Source of the DNA: Ramlibacter sp.
GTDB taxonomy: Bacteria; Pseudomonadota; Gammaproteobacteria; Burkholderiales; Burkholderiaceae_C
Length of the DNA stretch: 64,000 bases
Assembly (NCBI GenBank): GCA_012729605.1
Contig: JAAYCV010000092.1
Coordinates: 1-64,000 of the forward strand
Reading direction: 5' to 3'
Shown piece after piece: positions 47,348-57,122 of the stretch. The notes under the pieces were generated by a model, which worked only from the letters and a program-made list of their open reading frames with translations, made no database searches and had not been told where the DNA came from. The first letter of the stretch is position 1. Each line of letters starts with the position of its first letter. Made by a program: the position numbers and the translations under genes.

Positions 47348-48544
47348 TCAGGGGTTGACGCTGTCCTGGCGGACCGTAGTAGTGCCGGGAACGGCATCGG
47401 CGGGCGAGTCGACGCCAGGCGGGTTCTGCTGGGCCGTCACCGGCTGGGCCTTGCTGGCACCCACCTTGCGGCTGGCCGACTTGCCATGCTCGGGCGAAGG
47501 CCACAGACCGCGCGGACGCAGCAGCATCACCGAGATCATGGCCAGTGCAATCAGCAGCTGGCGCAGGATCGCCGGATCCAGGCGACCATCGGTCATGGCC
47601 TGCAACGGGTGCGCCACATAGCGCAGCACCTCGGGCAGTGCCGACAGCAACACTGCGCCCAGGATCACGCCCGGCAGGTGGCCCAGGCCACCGAGCACCA
47701 CCATGGCGACGATCATGATCGACTCCATCAGGCTGAAGGATTCGGGCGAGACAAAGCCCTGGAAGCTGGCAAACATGGCACCGGAAATGCCACCAAAAGT
47801 GGCCCCCATGCCGAAGGCCAGCAGCTTGAGGTTGCGCGTGTTCAGGCCCATCGCCTGCGCCGCCGTCTGGTCTTCGCGGATCGCCATCCAGGCGCGGCCA
47901 ATGCGCGAGTCCTGCAGGCGGTAGCAGACCACCACCGTCAGCACCACCAGCACCAGGAACAGGTAGTAGTACAGGCTGACCGAAGCCACGGTAAAACCGC
48001 CGATATCGAGCGAACGCGACAGCGAATGGCCGGCCACGGTGACCGGATCGATCTGGCCGATGCCCTTGGGCCCGTTGGTGATATTGACCGGCGCATCCAG
48101 GTTGTTCATGAAGATACGGATGATCTCGCCAAAGCCCAGCGTAACGATGGCCAGGTAATCACCGCGCAGCTTGAGCAGCGGGTAGCCCAACAGCACACCG
48201 ACAATGCCGGCCAGCGCCGCCGCCAGCGGAATCACCGCCCAGAGCGGCAAGTGCATGCCGTTGGGAAACACCGCCACCAGCTGTGGAAAGGTGCCGAGCA
48301 GATGCGGCGAAGCCAGTAGCGCGAACAGGTAGGCACCCACGGCATAAAACGCCACATAGCCTAGATCCAGCAGGCCGGCGTAGCCGACCACGATATTCAG
48401 GCCCAGCGCCAGCATGATGTACAGCAGCGCCAAGTCGGCGATGCGCACCCAGGCGTTGCCGAACTGCTGCAGCACCAGCGGCAGTACCAGCAGGCCAATC
48501 GCCGCCAGCAGGAAGACAAACAGTTTGCTCTTGCTCGATGTCAT
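47348..48544 (-). CDS. livM: branched-chain amino acid ABC transporter permease LivM
   Basis: 398-residue polytopic permease with the LivM segment LGLNIVVGYAGLLDLGYVAFYAVGAY (first 18 residues LGLNIVVGYAGLLDLGYV) and the coupling-loop region AWMAIREDQTAAQAMGLN. A C-terminal hydrophilic tail of about 60 residues (after RPRGLWPSPEHG) is longer than in E. coli LivM. Confidence 0.93.
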   Translation of the reverse strand: MTSSKSKLFVFLLAAIGLLVLPLVLQQFGNAWVRIADLALLYIMLALGLNIVVGYAGLLDLGYVAFYAVGAYLFALLASPHLLGTFPQLVAVFPNGMHLPLWAVIPLAAALAGIVGVLLGYPLLKLRGDYLAIVTLGFGEIIRIFMNNLDAPVNITNGPKGIGQIDPVTVAGHSLSRSLDIGGFTVASVSLYYYLFLVLVVLTVVVCYRLQDSRIGRAWMAIREDQTAAQAMGLNTRNLKLLAFGMGATFGGISGAMFASFQGFVSPESFSLMESIMIVAMVVLGGLGHLPGVILGAVLLSALPEVLRYVAHPLQAMTDGRLDPAILRQLLIALAMISVMLLRPRGLWPSPEHGKSASRKVGASKAQPVTAQQNPPGVDSPADAVPGTTTVRQDSVNP

Positions 48545-48557
48545 GCGGTTCTCCCGG

Positions 48558-49487
48558 TCAGGCGCGGTCGGCCACGCGTTCGCCCAGCAGGCCGGACGGG
48601 CGCAGGATCAGGATCAGCACCAGCACCAGGAAGCCCAGGATGTCGGTGTAATGGCTGCCCAGCACGCCGCCGGTCAGCACACCCAGGTAGCCGGAGCCGA
48701 TCGATTCGATCAGGCCCAGCAACAGGCCGCCAACCACGGCTCCGCCGAGGTTGCCAATGCCGCCCAGCACCGCGGCGGTAAACGCCTTCAGGCCCGGCAG
48801 AAAGCCCATGGTGTGCTGCACTGTGCCGTAGTTGGCGGCAAACATGACGCCGGCCACGGCGGCCAGCACGGCGCCGATGATGAAGGTGGCAGAAATCACG
48901 GTATCGGGCTTGACCCCCATCAGCGAGGCCACGCTCGGATTTTCGGCGGTGGCACGCATGGCACGGCCCAGGCTGGTGCGGTGTACCACGTAGAGCAGCA
49001 CCGACAGGCAGATGGCGGTCACGCCCAGCACCATCACCTGGGTCACGGTGATGACAGCTCCGGCGACCTGGAACGGCTCGGCCGCCAGCAGCGTCGGGTA
49101 GGACTTGTAGTTGGGTTTCCAGATGATCATGGCCAGCGTCTGCAGCAGGATGCTCATGCCAATGGCGGTGATCAGCGGTGCCAGCCGCGGGCTGTTGCGC
49201 AGCGGCCGGTAGGCAATTTTCTCGATGCTGAAGTTGAGCACGGCAGCCACCACGCAGGCCACCAGCATGGCAATCAGCAGCACCATCCAGCCTGGCAGGC
49301 CCGGCATGCTTTCCTGGATCAGACCGACAATCGTCCAGCTGGTGAGCGCGCCAATCATCAGCACTTCGCCGTGCGCAAAGTTGATCAGGTTGATGATGCC
49401 GTACACCATGGTGTAGCCAAGGGCGACCAGCGCGTACATGCTCCCCAGGACCAGACCATTGATGATCTGTTGCAACAAGATTTCCAT
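48558..49487 (-). CDS. livH: branched-chain amino acid ABC transporter permease LivH
   Basis: 309-residue permease. It begins MEILLQQIINGLVLGSMYAL followed by LGYTMVYGIINLINFAHGE, the LivH hallmark, and carries RAMRATAENPSVASLMGV. The ATG at 49485-49487 has a GGGAG upstream. First gene of livHMGF; the periplasmic binding protein normally nearby is absent from the window. Confidence 0.95.
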   Translation of the reverse strand: MEILLQQIINGLVLGSMYALVALGYTMVYGIINLINFAHGEVLMIGALTSWTIVGLIQESMPGLPGWMVLLIAMLVACVVAAVLNFSIEKIAYRPLRNSPRLAPLITAIGMSILLQTLAMIIWKPNYKSYPTLLAAEPFQVAGAVITVTQVMVLGVTAICLSVLLYVVHRTSLGRAMRATAENPSVASLMGVKPDTVISATFIIGAVLAAVAGVMFAANYGTVQHTMGFLPGLKAFTAAVLGGIGNLGGAVVGGLLLGLIESIGSGYLGVLTGGVLGSHYTDILGFLVLVLILILRPSGLLGERVADRA

Positions 49488-49683
49488 CGTCTGGGTTCTC
49501 CCCTGATCTGACCGGCAACGGTGTGCGCTACCTCTATAACCGGTGCGTGTGACACCTGTCGCGGTACCGCCAGCCCTGTTGCAAATCCTTACCCAGCGGG
49601 CAGCGGCAAACGATTGTAGCAAGCACGATCGTACGCTCCCGGCTGTTTTGCGTGGGGGATTCCCTGATATGTAATCCCTGAAA

Positions 49684-50988
49684 TCAGGGCTTGCCGGCCT
49701 CTTCGTCCCAGCGTTTCAGCTGCGCCAGCTTCTCGCCAATGCGCAGTTCCAGCCCGCGCGGCACCGGCTGGTACCAGCCGGGATCGGCCATGTCATCAGG
49801 CAGATAGTGCTCGCCGGCGGCATAGGCATGCGGTTCGTCATGCGCATAGCGGTAGGCACGACCATGGCCCAGTTCTTTCATGAGTTTGGTGGGCGCATTG
49901 CGCAGATGCACCGGCACCTCGCGGCTCTTGTCCTGCTTGACGAAGGCGCGCGCCTGGTTATAGGCCTTGTAGCCGGCATTGCTCTTGGCGGCTATCGCCA
50001 GATAAATCACCGCCTGCGCCAGCGCCAGCTCCCCTTCCGGGCTGCCCAAGCGCTCGTAGGTCAGCGCGGCGTCGTTGGCGATCTGCATGGCGCGCGGATC
50101 GGCCAGGCCGATGTCTTCCCAGGCCATGCGGATGATGCGGCGCGACAGGTAGCGCGGATCGGCGCCGCCATCCAGCATGCGCGTCAGCCAGTAGAGTGCG
50201 GCATCCGGGCTGGAGCCGCGCACCGACTTGTGCAGCGCCGAGATCTGGTCGTAGAAGTTGTCGCCGCCCTTGTCAAAACGGCGCGCATTCAGCGTCAGCG
50301 CGTTTTCGATGAAGGCGGCATCGATCTGCTGCACGCCAGTGGTGTGCGCAGCCGTCTGGCACTGCTCCAGCAGGTTCAGGAAGCGGCGCGCATCACCATC
50401 GGCATAGCCGATCAGGGTATCCACCGCCAGTTCGTCAAACTGCAGCTCACCCAGCGCCATGGCCTGCGCGCGCTGCAGCAGCTGGCGCAGCTCCTCATCG
50501 GTGAGCGACTTGAGCACATAGACCTGCGCCCGTGACAGCAGTGCCGAGTTGACCTCAAATGAGGGGTTTTCTGTGGTGGCACCGATAAAGGTAACCAGGC
50601 CGCTTTCGGCATAGGGCAGCAAGGCGTCCTGCTGCGACTTGTTGAAGCGGTGGATCTCGTCCACGAACAGGATGGTGTGGCGGCCCTGCGCCAGATTCTG
50701 CTCGGCCTGCTCCATGGCGGCACGGATGTCCTTGACGCCGGAAAACACCGCCGACAGCGCGATAAAGGCGCAGTCAAACGCCGTCGCCGTCAGGCGCGCC
50801 AGCGTGGTCTTGCCCACGCCGGGCGGGCCCCAGAAGATCATCGAGTGCGGCTTGCCCGACAGGAAGGCCAGCCGCAGCGGCTTGCCTTCACCCAGCAAAT
50901 GGGTCTGGCCGATCACCTCGTCCAGCGTTTTCGGCCGCAGCGCCTCGGCCAGCGGCGGGATCGGATCCTGCGAGAACAGGTCAGCCAT
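49684..50988 (-). CDS. rarA: replication-associated recombination protein A (RarA/MgsA)
   Basis: 434-residue AAA+ clamp-loader-like ATPase acting at stalled forks. EALRPKTLDEVIGQTHLLG, Walker A GPPGVGKTTLARL, Walker B ILFVDEIHRFNKSQQD, sensor GATTENPSFEVN and the C-terminal DPRYLSRRIIRMAWEDIGLADP and LRNAPTKLMKELG are conserved. Start at the ATG at 50988, 6 bases after AGGAGG; ATGs just upstream are within or too near this site. Confidence 0.95.
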   Translation of the reverse strand: MADLFSQDPIPPLAEALRPKTLDEVIGQTHLLGEGKPLRLAFLSGKPHSMIFWGPPGVGKTTLARLTATAFDCAFIALSAVFSGVKDIRAAMEQAEQNLAQGRHTILFVDEIHRFNKSQQDALLPYAESGLVTFIGATTENPSFEVNSALLSRAQVYVLKSLTDEELRQLLQRAQAMALGELQFDELAVDTLIGYADGDARRFLNLLEQCQTAAHTTGVQQIDAAFIENALTLNARRFDKGGDNFYDQISALHKSVRGSSPDAALYWLTRMLDGGADPRYLSRRIIRMAWEDIGLADPRAMQIANDAALTYERLGSPEGELALAQAVIYLAIAAKSNAGYKAYNQARAFVKQDKSREVPVHLRNAPTKLMKELGHGRAYRYAHDEPHAYAAGEHYLPDDMADPGWYQPVPRGLELRIGEKLAQLKRWDEEAGKP

Positions 50989-51019
50989 GGGCATCCTCCT
51001 GCACAAGAGACAGCAACAG

Positions 51020-51055
51020 CACAGCCCTGTGCGCCGGCAGGCAGACAGGGCTGTG
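51020..51055 (-). terminator. hairpin between lolA and rarA
   Basis: 11-bp stem (51020-51030 with 51045-51055) with a 14-base loop. No T-run follows, so it may be a Rho-dependent or processing structure. Confidence 0.4.
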
Positions 51056-51142
51056 GGATTCGGGATTGCAGGCCATCAGACGCATCATCATGCCTGCATG
51101 TTACCCGTATTGCCTGCCACTACGGGCAGGATCATGCCGTGC

Positions 51143-51829
51143 TTACTGCTTCAGCACGTCGGCACCAGCCGGCGGCTTGAAGTTGAAGCTGACATTGGCC
51201 GGCAGCTTGCTGCCAAAGTTCTGAAACTGGATATCGGAACGCTGGCCGAAGTTGTCCAGGATCACCAGCGAACGCAGGTCCTTGCCCTGGAAACCGATCA
51301 TCACGTTCTTGATCTGGCCGTCCTGGGCCTTGGGCGTGGCGCGCACCCACTCCAGGCCACCCTGCCCGGTCGCATTTTCCAGCTTGTAATGCGTCTGCAG
51401 CGACTTCAGGCTGGTCGCCGAGGCCACCAGGGCGGCCGGCGTGGCGTCCAGCACCTGGGCCTGGCTGCGCTGCGTCACCTGGTTCAGGCCGGCGTCGTAC
51501 ATCCACAGCGTCTTGCCATCAGCGACGATGGTCTGCTTGAACGGCTTGGTGTAATCGAAACGGAACTGGCCCGGTCGCTTGAAGCTGAAGGTGCCGGAGC
51601 TCTGGCGTGCCGTACCTTTCTTGTTCACATTGGTCACGGTCTGGGTAAAAGTGGCCTGACCGGACTTGCTGTTCTTGATGTAGCTGTCGAGCGTGGACAG
51701 GCCATCCGCATGGGCGGCGCCACTCCAGCCAGCCAGACCCACGGCCAGGACGGATGCAGCTCCCAGCAGCGAACGGCGACGGGAAGCGGCAGCGGGCTGC
51801 ACGGATTTGGCGGTTTCTTGCTTGAACAT
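51143..51829 (-). CDS. lolA: outer-membrane lipoprotein carrier LolA
   Basis: 228-residue periplasmic chaperone that moves lipoproteins from LolCDE to LolB. The mature part has the LolA core KSGQATFTQTVTN, SSGTFSFKRPGQFRFDYTKPF and VILDNFGQRSDIQF. The signal region is unusual: about 17 polar residues, then SRRRSLLGAASVLAVGLAG and AHA as the likely cleavage site. The twin-Arg pattern resembles a Tat signal, while LolA is normally a Sec substrate. Start at the ATG at 51829 with AAGGAG. Follows ftsK on the same strand. Confidence 0.93.
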   Translation of the reverse strand: MFKQETAKSVQPAAASRRRSLLGAASVLAVGLAGWSGAAHADGLSTLDSYIKNSKSGQATFTQTVTNVNKKGTARQSSGTFSFKRPGQFRFDYTKPFKQTIVADGKTLWMYDAGLNQVTQRSQAQVLDATPAALVASATSLKSLQTHYKLENATGQGGLEWVRATPKAQDGQIKNVMIGFQGKDLRSLVILDNFGQRSDIQFQNFGSKLPANVSFNFKPPAGADVLKQ

Positions 51830-51996
51830 CAGCGATTTCTCCTTCGTAGGCTGACCTGCCACACGGCCCCATGCCGTGCATCTGCAGACGGGCTGCTTCA
51901 GGTCTTGCTGTCAGTTTAGAGGGGGAAACGGGCAGGAGTTCAGGTGCAAGCGTTGCAAAAGTCCTGCCATGGCAGAAAATGTAACAGCTAACGGCG

Positions 51997-52033
51997 CAAG
52001 TCCCTGCCGGTCTTGCCACCGCACAGGGACTTG
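51997..52033 (-). terminator. hairpin downstream of ftsK
   Basis: 10-bp stem (51997-52006 with 52024-52033) enclosing a 17-base loop, about 30 bases past the ftsK stop. No T-run beyond it. Confidence 0.4.
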
Positions 52034-52061
52034 TTACAAAACAAGGACAGAAAGCTGACGT

Positions 52062-54437
52062 TTATTCGTCGCGATTCGGCACCAGGATGTCGCGCTGGCC
52101 GCTGCTGGACAGGCTGCTGACCAGGCCAGCACGCTCCATATCCTCCAGCAGGCGGGCAGCGCGGTTGTAGCCGATGCGCAGTTCACGCTGCACCAGCGAG
52201 ATGCTGGCCTTGCGCTTCTTCAGCACCACTTCGACGGCCTGGTCGTACATCGGATCCTGCTCGCCACCACCCTGGCCATCGGCACCGCCCTCCTCGCCAT
52301 CGACGGTACCGCCTTCCAGCACGCCCTCGATGTAGTTGGGCTCGCCGTGCTCCTTCAGGAAGGTCACGACGCGGTGCACTTCGTCATCGCTGACAAAGGC
52401 ACCGTGCACGCGCGTCGGCATGCCTTGGCCCGACGGCAGGTAAAGCATGTCACCCATGCCCAGCAGGCTTTCGGCACCCATCTGGTCCAAAATGGTGCGG
52501 CTGTCGATCTTGCTCGATACCTGGAAGGCGATACGCGTCGGGATGTTGGCCTTGATCAGGCCGGTGATCACGTCCACGCTCGGGCGCTGCGTCGCCAGGA
52601 TCAGGTGGATGCCGGCAGCACGCGCCTTCTGCGCCAGACGCGCAATCAACTCCTCGATCTTCTTGCCGACCACCATCATCAGGTCGGCCAGCTCGTCGAT
52701 CACCACCACCAGATACGGCAGGCGCTCCAGCGGCTCAGGCGAATCGGGCGTCAGGCTGAACGGGTTCGGGATCAGCTCCTCACGGGCCTTGGCCTCCTCG
52801 ATCTTGGCGTTGTAGCCCGCCAGGTTGCGCACGCCCATCTTGCTCATCAGCTTGTAGCGACGCTCCATCTCGCCGACGCACCAGTTCAGGCCGTGGGCGG
52901 CCTGGCGCATGTCAGTCACGACCGGCGCAATCAGGTGCGGAATGTCTTCGTAGACCGACATTTCCAGCATCTTGGGGTCGATCATCAGCAGGCGCACTTG
53001 CTCGGGCGATGCCTTGTAGAGCAGGCTCAGGATCATGGCGTTGATGCCGACCGACTTGCCGGAGCCGGTGGTACCGGCCACCATCACGTGCGGCATCTTG
53101 GCCAGGTCAGCCACGATCGGCGTACCGACGATGTCCTTGCCCAGGCCGACCGTCAGCAGCGACTTGCCGTCGTGGTAGGCGTTGGAGCCCAGCACCTCGC
53201 TCAGATGGATAGTCTGGCGACGCGCATTCGGCAACTCCAGCGCCATCAGGTTCTTGCCCGGAATGTTCTCGACCACGCGGATCGACACCAGACTCAGCGA
53301 ACGCGCCAGGTCCTTGGCCAGGTTGACGATCTGCGAGCCCTTGACGCCGGTCGCCGGCTCCATCTCGTAGCGCGTGACCACCGGGCCCGGCTTGGCCGCC
53401 ACCACGCGCACCTCCACGCCAAAGTCCTTGAGTTTCTTTTCGATCAGGCGGCTGGTCATTTCCAGCGTCTCGTGCGGGATCGCTTCACGGTTGGCCGGCG
53501 CTTCGTCCAGCAGGCTGATCTGTGGCAGCGTGCTGTCAGGCAGTTCGGTAAACAGCGGCTTCTGGCGCTCCTTGGCAACACGCACACTGGGCTCGGCCGC
53601 CAGCGGTCGTACCGGCATGTCGACGGCCACCGGAATCGGATGGTTCTCGCGCACCTGTTCCAGCTCCTGCTCGACCTCGACTTCGCGCTGGCGGGCGGCT
53701 TCCTGGCCGGCTGCCACATCTGCCGCCACTTCACGACGGGTACGCGCGGCATCGATGCGCTGCTCGATCCAGGCACCGATCTGCTGCGACACCTGGCCCC
53801 AGGAGAAGCGGAACACCCAGGCAAACGCCGCTACCAGCAGCACGATGCCCAGCACGCCGGAGCCCAGCCCGCCCAGGAAAGACTGCATCAGCGGGCCGAC
53901 AAAGCTGCCCAGCATGCCGCCAGCGCCCCCCGGCAGCGAGGCTGCACCGGCATACAGGCGGCTCCATTCCAGGCCAGCGGCCGACGCCAACAACACCAGC
54001 AGGGCCAGCCACCAGACCAGGCGCTGGTCAAACCAGCCCAGCCAGCGCTGACGCCAGCCGATGTTGTCTGCCTGCGCTACGCCTGCCACCTCGGGCAGCA
54101 TCTGGCCGCGGATCCAGCTGCGGAACAGGCGCACCCAGCCGGCAAACAGCGCCAGGAACAGCAGCCAGACCGAGCGGCCCAGCAGGAAATAGCTGATGTC
54201 GGCGACCCAGGCGCCGGCATGGCCAAGCCAGTTGCGCGGCTCGGAATAGACGCCGGTGGTGCTCCAGGCAGGGTCAGCGGTATCGTGGCTGACCAGGGCG
54301 GCCAGCCAGAATACCAGCAGCAGCAGGCCGACAAACAGCACGGTCTCCTGGCTGAAACGCCGGAAAAAGGCGGGGACCAGCGGCTTGTCGTCTACGGGGG
54401 CGGGTTCAGTCTGGGTATTGCGAATCAGGTATGCCAT
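52062..54437 (-). CDS. ftsK: DNA translocase FtsK
   Basis: 791-residue septal DNA pump. Four or five hydrophobic segments in the first ~210 residues anchor it. A short charged linker (about 215-330) leads to the motor: Walker [17 protein letters not shown], Walker [15 protein letters not shown] and [17 protein letters not shown]. The C-terminal gamma domain ([22 protein letters not shown]) should read KOPS sites. The linker is much shorter than in E. coli FtsK. Divergent direction from trxB, with the Crp-family gene directly upstream on the same strand. Confidence 0.96.
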   Translation of the reverse strand: MAYLIRNTQTEPAPVDDKPLVPAFFRRFSQETVLFVGLLLLVFWLAALVSHDTADPAWSTTGVYSEPRNWLGHAGAWVADISYFLLGRSVWLLFLALFAGWVRLFRSWIRGQMLPEVAGVAQADNIGWRQRWLGWFDQRLVWWLALLVLLASAAGLEWSRLYAGAASLPGGAGGMLGSFVGPLMQSFLGGLGSGVLGIVLLVAAFAWVFRFSWGQVSQQIGAWIEQRIDAARTRREVAADVAAGQEAARQREVEVEQELEQVRENHPIPVAVDMPVRPLAAEPSVRVAKERQKPLFTELPDSTLPQISLLDEAPANREAIPHETLEMTSRLIEKKLKDFGVEVRVVAAKPGPVVTRYEMEPATGVKGSQIVNLAKDLARSLSLVSIRVVENIPGKNLMALELPNARRQTIHLSEVLGSNAYHDGKSLLTVGLGKDIVGTPIVADLAKMPHVMVAGTTGSGKSVGINAMILSLLYKASPEQVRLLMIDPKMLEMSVYEDIPHLIAPVVTDMRQAAHGLNWCVGEMERRYKLMSKMGVRNLAGYNAKIEEAKAREELIPNPFSLTPDSPEPLERLPYLVVVIDELADLMMVVGKKIEELIARLAQKARAAGIHLILATQRPSVDVITGLIKANIPTRIAFQVSSKIDSRTILDQMGAESLLGMGDMLYLPSGQGMPTRVHGAFVSDDEVHRVVTFLKEHGEPNYIEGVLEGGTVDGEEGGADGQGGGEQDPMYDQAVEVVLKKRKASISLVQRELRIGYNRAARLLEDMERAGLVSSLSSSGQRDILVPNRDE

Positions 54438-54459
54438 TCAACTTCCTTGGCAGCCGTCT

Positions 54460-55134
54460 TCAGTCTGCCTGCTGGCTGCGCGGGGTCAGCACGAAGCTGC
54501 CATCCGGACGCTCCACCAGCGTGCCATCTTCCTCAAAGTGTTTCATCACGCGGCTGACCATCTCGCGCGAGGCGCCGACCATCTTGGCCACGTCCTGGCG
54601 CGATACCTTCTGGCGCAACACCATGCTGCCGTCGGCATCGGTTTCCGTCATGTCGATCAGTACCGTCTGCACGCGGCCATAGACATCCATCAGCGCCAGC
54701 GATTCGATCTGCTTGTCGGCCTTGCGCAGGCGGCGCACCAGGCCCCGCATGACCGCCTCGGCCATGCTGGAGTTCTCGCGCAGGCTGTTGACGAAGGCGT
54801 CGCGATCCAGCGTGAGCACGTCGGTCTGCACCTCGGCACGTACCGTGGCGGAATGCGGCTCGCCGTCGATCAGGCTCATTTCGCCGATGCAGTCACCCAC
54901 CTCCAGCGTGGCCATGATGACCTCGCGCCCACGGTGATCCTGCAGCAGGACGCGCGCCCGGCCGGACAGGATCATGTAGAGGGTGCCGGAGATACGGCCC
55001 TCTTCCACAATGTTTTCACCGCGCTTGAAGCGCTTTTTTCCGATGTTGGCGTACAGCACGCTGGTTTGTGTCGTAGTCAAGTCACTGAACAGGGGAACCC
55101 TGCGGATCAGATCCAGATTGGAAACAATGGTCAT
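54460..55134 (-). CDS. Crp/Fnr family transcriptional regulator
   Basis: 224-residue regulator. An N-terminal cyclic-nucleotide-like beta-barrel (GTLYMILSGRARVL, GEMSLIDGEPHSATVRA), a long dimer helix and a C-terminal winged HTH (VSRQDVAKMVGASREMVSRVMK). The recognition helix keeps the Arg-Glu-x-x-x-Arg of E. coli CRP. In the phosphate-binding cassette the CRP Arg82 position is His, so cAMP binding is doubtful. No Fnr-type N-terminal cysteines. The ATG at 55134 follows AAGGACGAG. A longer frame to 56094 is antisense to trxB and rejected. Confidence 0.88.
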   Translation of the reverse strand: MTIVSNLDLIRRVPLFSDLTTTQTSVLYANIGKKRFKRGENIVEEGRISGTLYMILSGRARVLLQDHRGREVIMATLEVGDCIGEMSLIDGEPHSATVRAEVQTDVLTLDRDAFVNSLRENSSMAEAVMRGLVRRLRKADKQIESLALMDVYGRVQTVLIDMTETDADGSMVLRQKVSRQDVAKMVGASREMVSRVMKHFEEDGTLVERPDGSFVLTPRSQQAD

Positions 55135-55190
55135 CTCGTCCTTTCCCTGGCTAGCCGGGCATGCCGGTAGCTGCCATTTTGCCCTAATAG

Positions 55191-56316
<1,126 letters not shown>

Positions 56317-56340
56317 TCCGGATCTGTGGCAAGAACCGCG

Positions 56341-56362
56341 CAGGGCAGCTTCGGCTGCCCTG
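56341..56362 (+). terminator. hairpin after trxB
   Basis: 9-bp stem (56341-56349 with 56354-56362) with a TTCG loop 25 bases past the trxB stop. Only a short T tail follows. Confidence 0.65.
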
Positions 56363-56379
56363 TTGCATGGTGCAAGTCC

Positions 56380-56408
56380 TTCACGACAAACAGTTTTTGT
56401 TCTATAAT
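56380..56408 (+). promoter_or_regulatory. promoter of rpmB-rpmG
   Basis: TTCACG (56380-56385), 17-base spacer, consensus TATAAT (56403-56408). It gives a leader of about 155 bases before rpmB, containing a GCCTGC-AA-GCAGGC hairpin (56456-56469). Confidence 0.7.
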
Positions 56409-56571
56409 CCGAGGTTTTGCGAAACAGCCGATTGGCTAGTTTCTCAAATAAACCGCCTGCAAGCAGGCATACAGGGGTTTTCTAGGCCTTTGCATGCCGC
56501 AGGCGAGGTGCAGGATCGGCCAGCGTTGTCGGCCCTGTTATTGCAACAACCACAGTCAAAGGAGTGCTTCA

Positions 56572-56805
56572 ATGGCACGCAAATGTGAAGTCACGGGCAA
56601 GGGCCCGCAAGTGGGCAACCATGTTTCCCACGCCAACAACAAGACCAAGCGTCGTTTCCTGCCCAACCTGCAGTCTCGCCGTTTCTGGGTAGAGAGCGAA
56701 AACCGCTGGGTGCGCCTGCGCGTGACCAACGCCGCCCTGCGCCTGATCGACAAGAATGGCATCGACTCCGTGCTCGCCGACATGCGTGCCCGTGGCCAGG
56801 CCTGA
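56572..56805 (+). CDS. rpmB: 50S ribosomal protein L28
   Basis: 77-residue L28: [20 protein letters not shown], then [19 protein letters not shown], and [14 protein letters not shown]. The AAAGGAG ribosome binding site and ATG at 56572 fix the start; the frame extends upstream without match. Followed by rpmG after 29 bases. Confidence 0.98.
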   Translation: MARKCEVTGKGPQVGNHVSHANNKTKRRFLPNLQSRRFWVESENRWVRLRVTNAALRLIDKNGIDSVLADMRARGQA

Positions 56806-56834
56806 TCCACAACACTGACTGAAAGGACATCATC

Positions 56835-57005
56835 ATGGCAAGCAAAGGCGGACGCGAAAAGATCAAGCTGGAATCCACTGCGGGTACCGGCCACTTCTAC
56901 ACCACGACCAAGAACAAGAAGACCATGCCCGAGAAAATGACGATCATGAAATTTGATCCGAAGGCTCGCAAGCACGTCGAATACAAGGAAATCAAGCTGC
57001 GTTAA
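56835..57005 (+). CDS. rpmG: 50S ribosomal protein L33
   Basis: 56-residue L33 read directly from the sequence: [20 protein letters not shown], followed by [15 protein letters not shown] and a basic end [11 protein letters not shown]. The zinc cysteines of the C+ form are absent, so this is the Cys-free paralogue. GAAAGGA ribosome binding site; cotranscribed with rpmB. Confidence 0.97.
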   Translation: MASKGGREKIKLESTAGTGHFYTTTKNKKTMPEKMTIMKFDPKARKHVEYKEIKLR

Positions 57006-57029
57006 TCCGGCTTTTTCCCTGTACCCAAG

Positions 57030-57053
57030 AAGCCCGCTCCAGCGGGCTTTTTT
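57030..57053 (+). terminator. Rho-independent terminator of rpmG
   Basis: 9-bp stem (57030-57038 with 57041-57049), 2-base loop as drawn, and T6 (57048-57053). Confidence 0.92.
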
Positions 57054-57078
57054 GCGTCTGTACGCCAGCCCTGGGGCC

Positions 57079-57103
57079 AAAAAACGGCACCCGCAGGTGC
57101 CGT
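57079..57103 (-). terminator. terminator of rsmB
   Basis: 8-bp stem (57084-57091 with 57096-57103) with a 4-base loop and T6 on the minus strand (57084-57079), 20 bases past the rsmB stop. Confidence 0.88.
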
Positions 57104-57122
57104 GAGAGCTGCTGTTGCAGAC

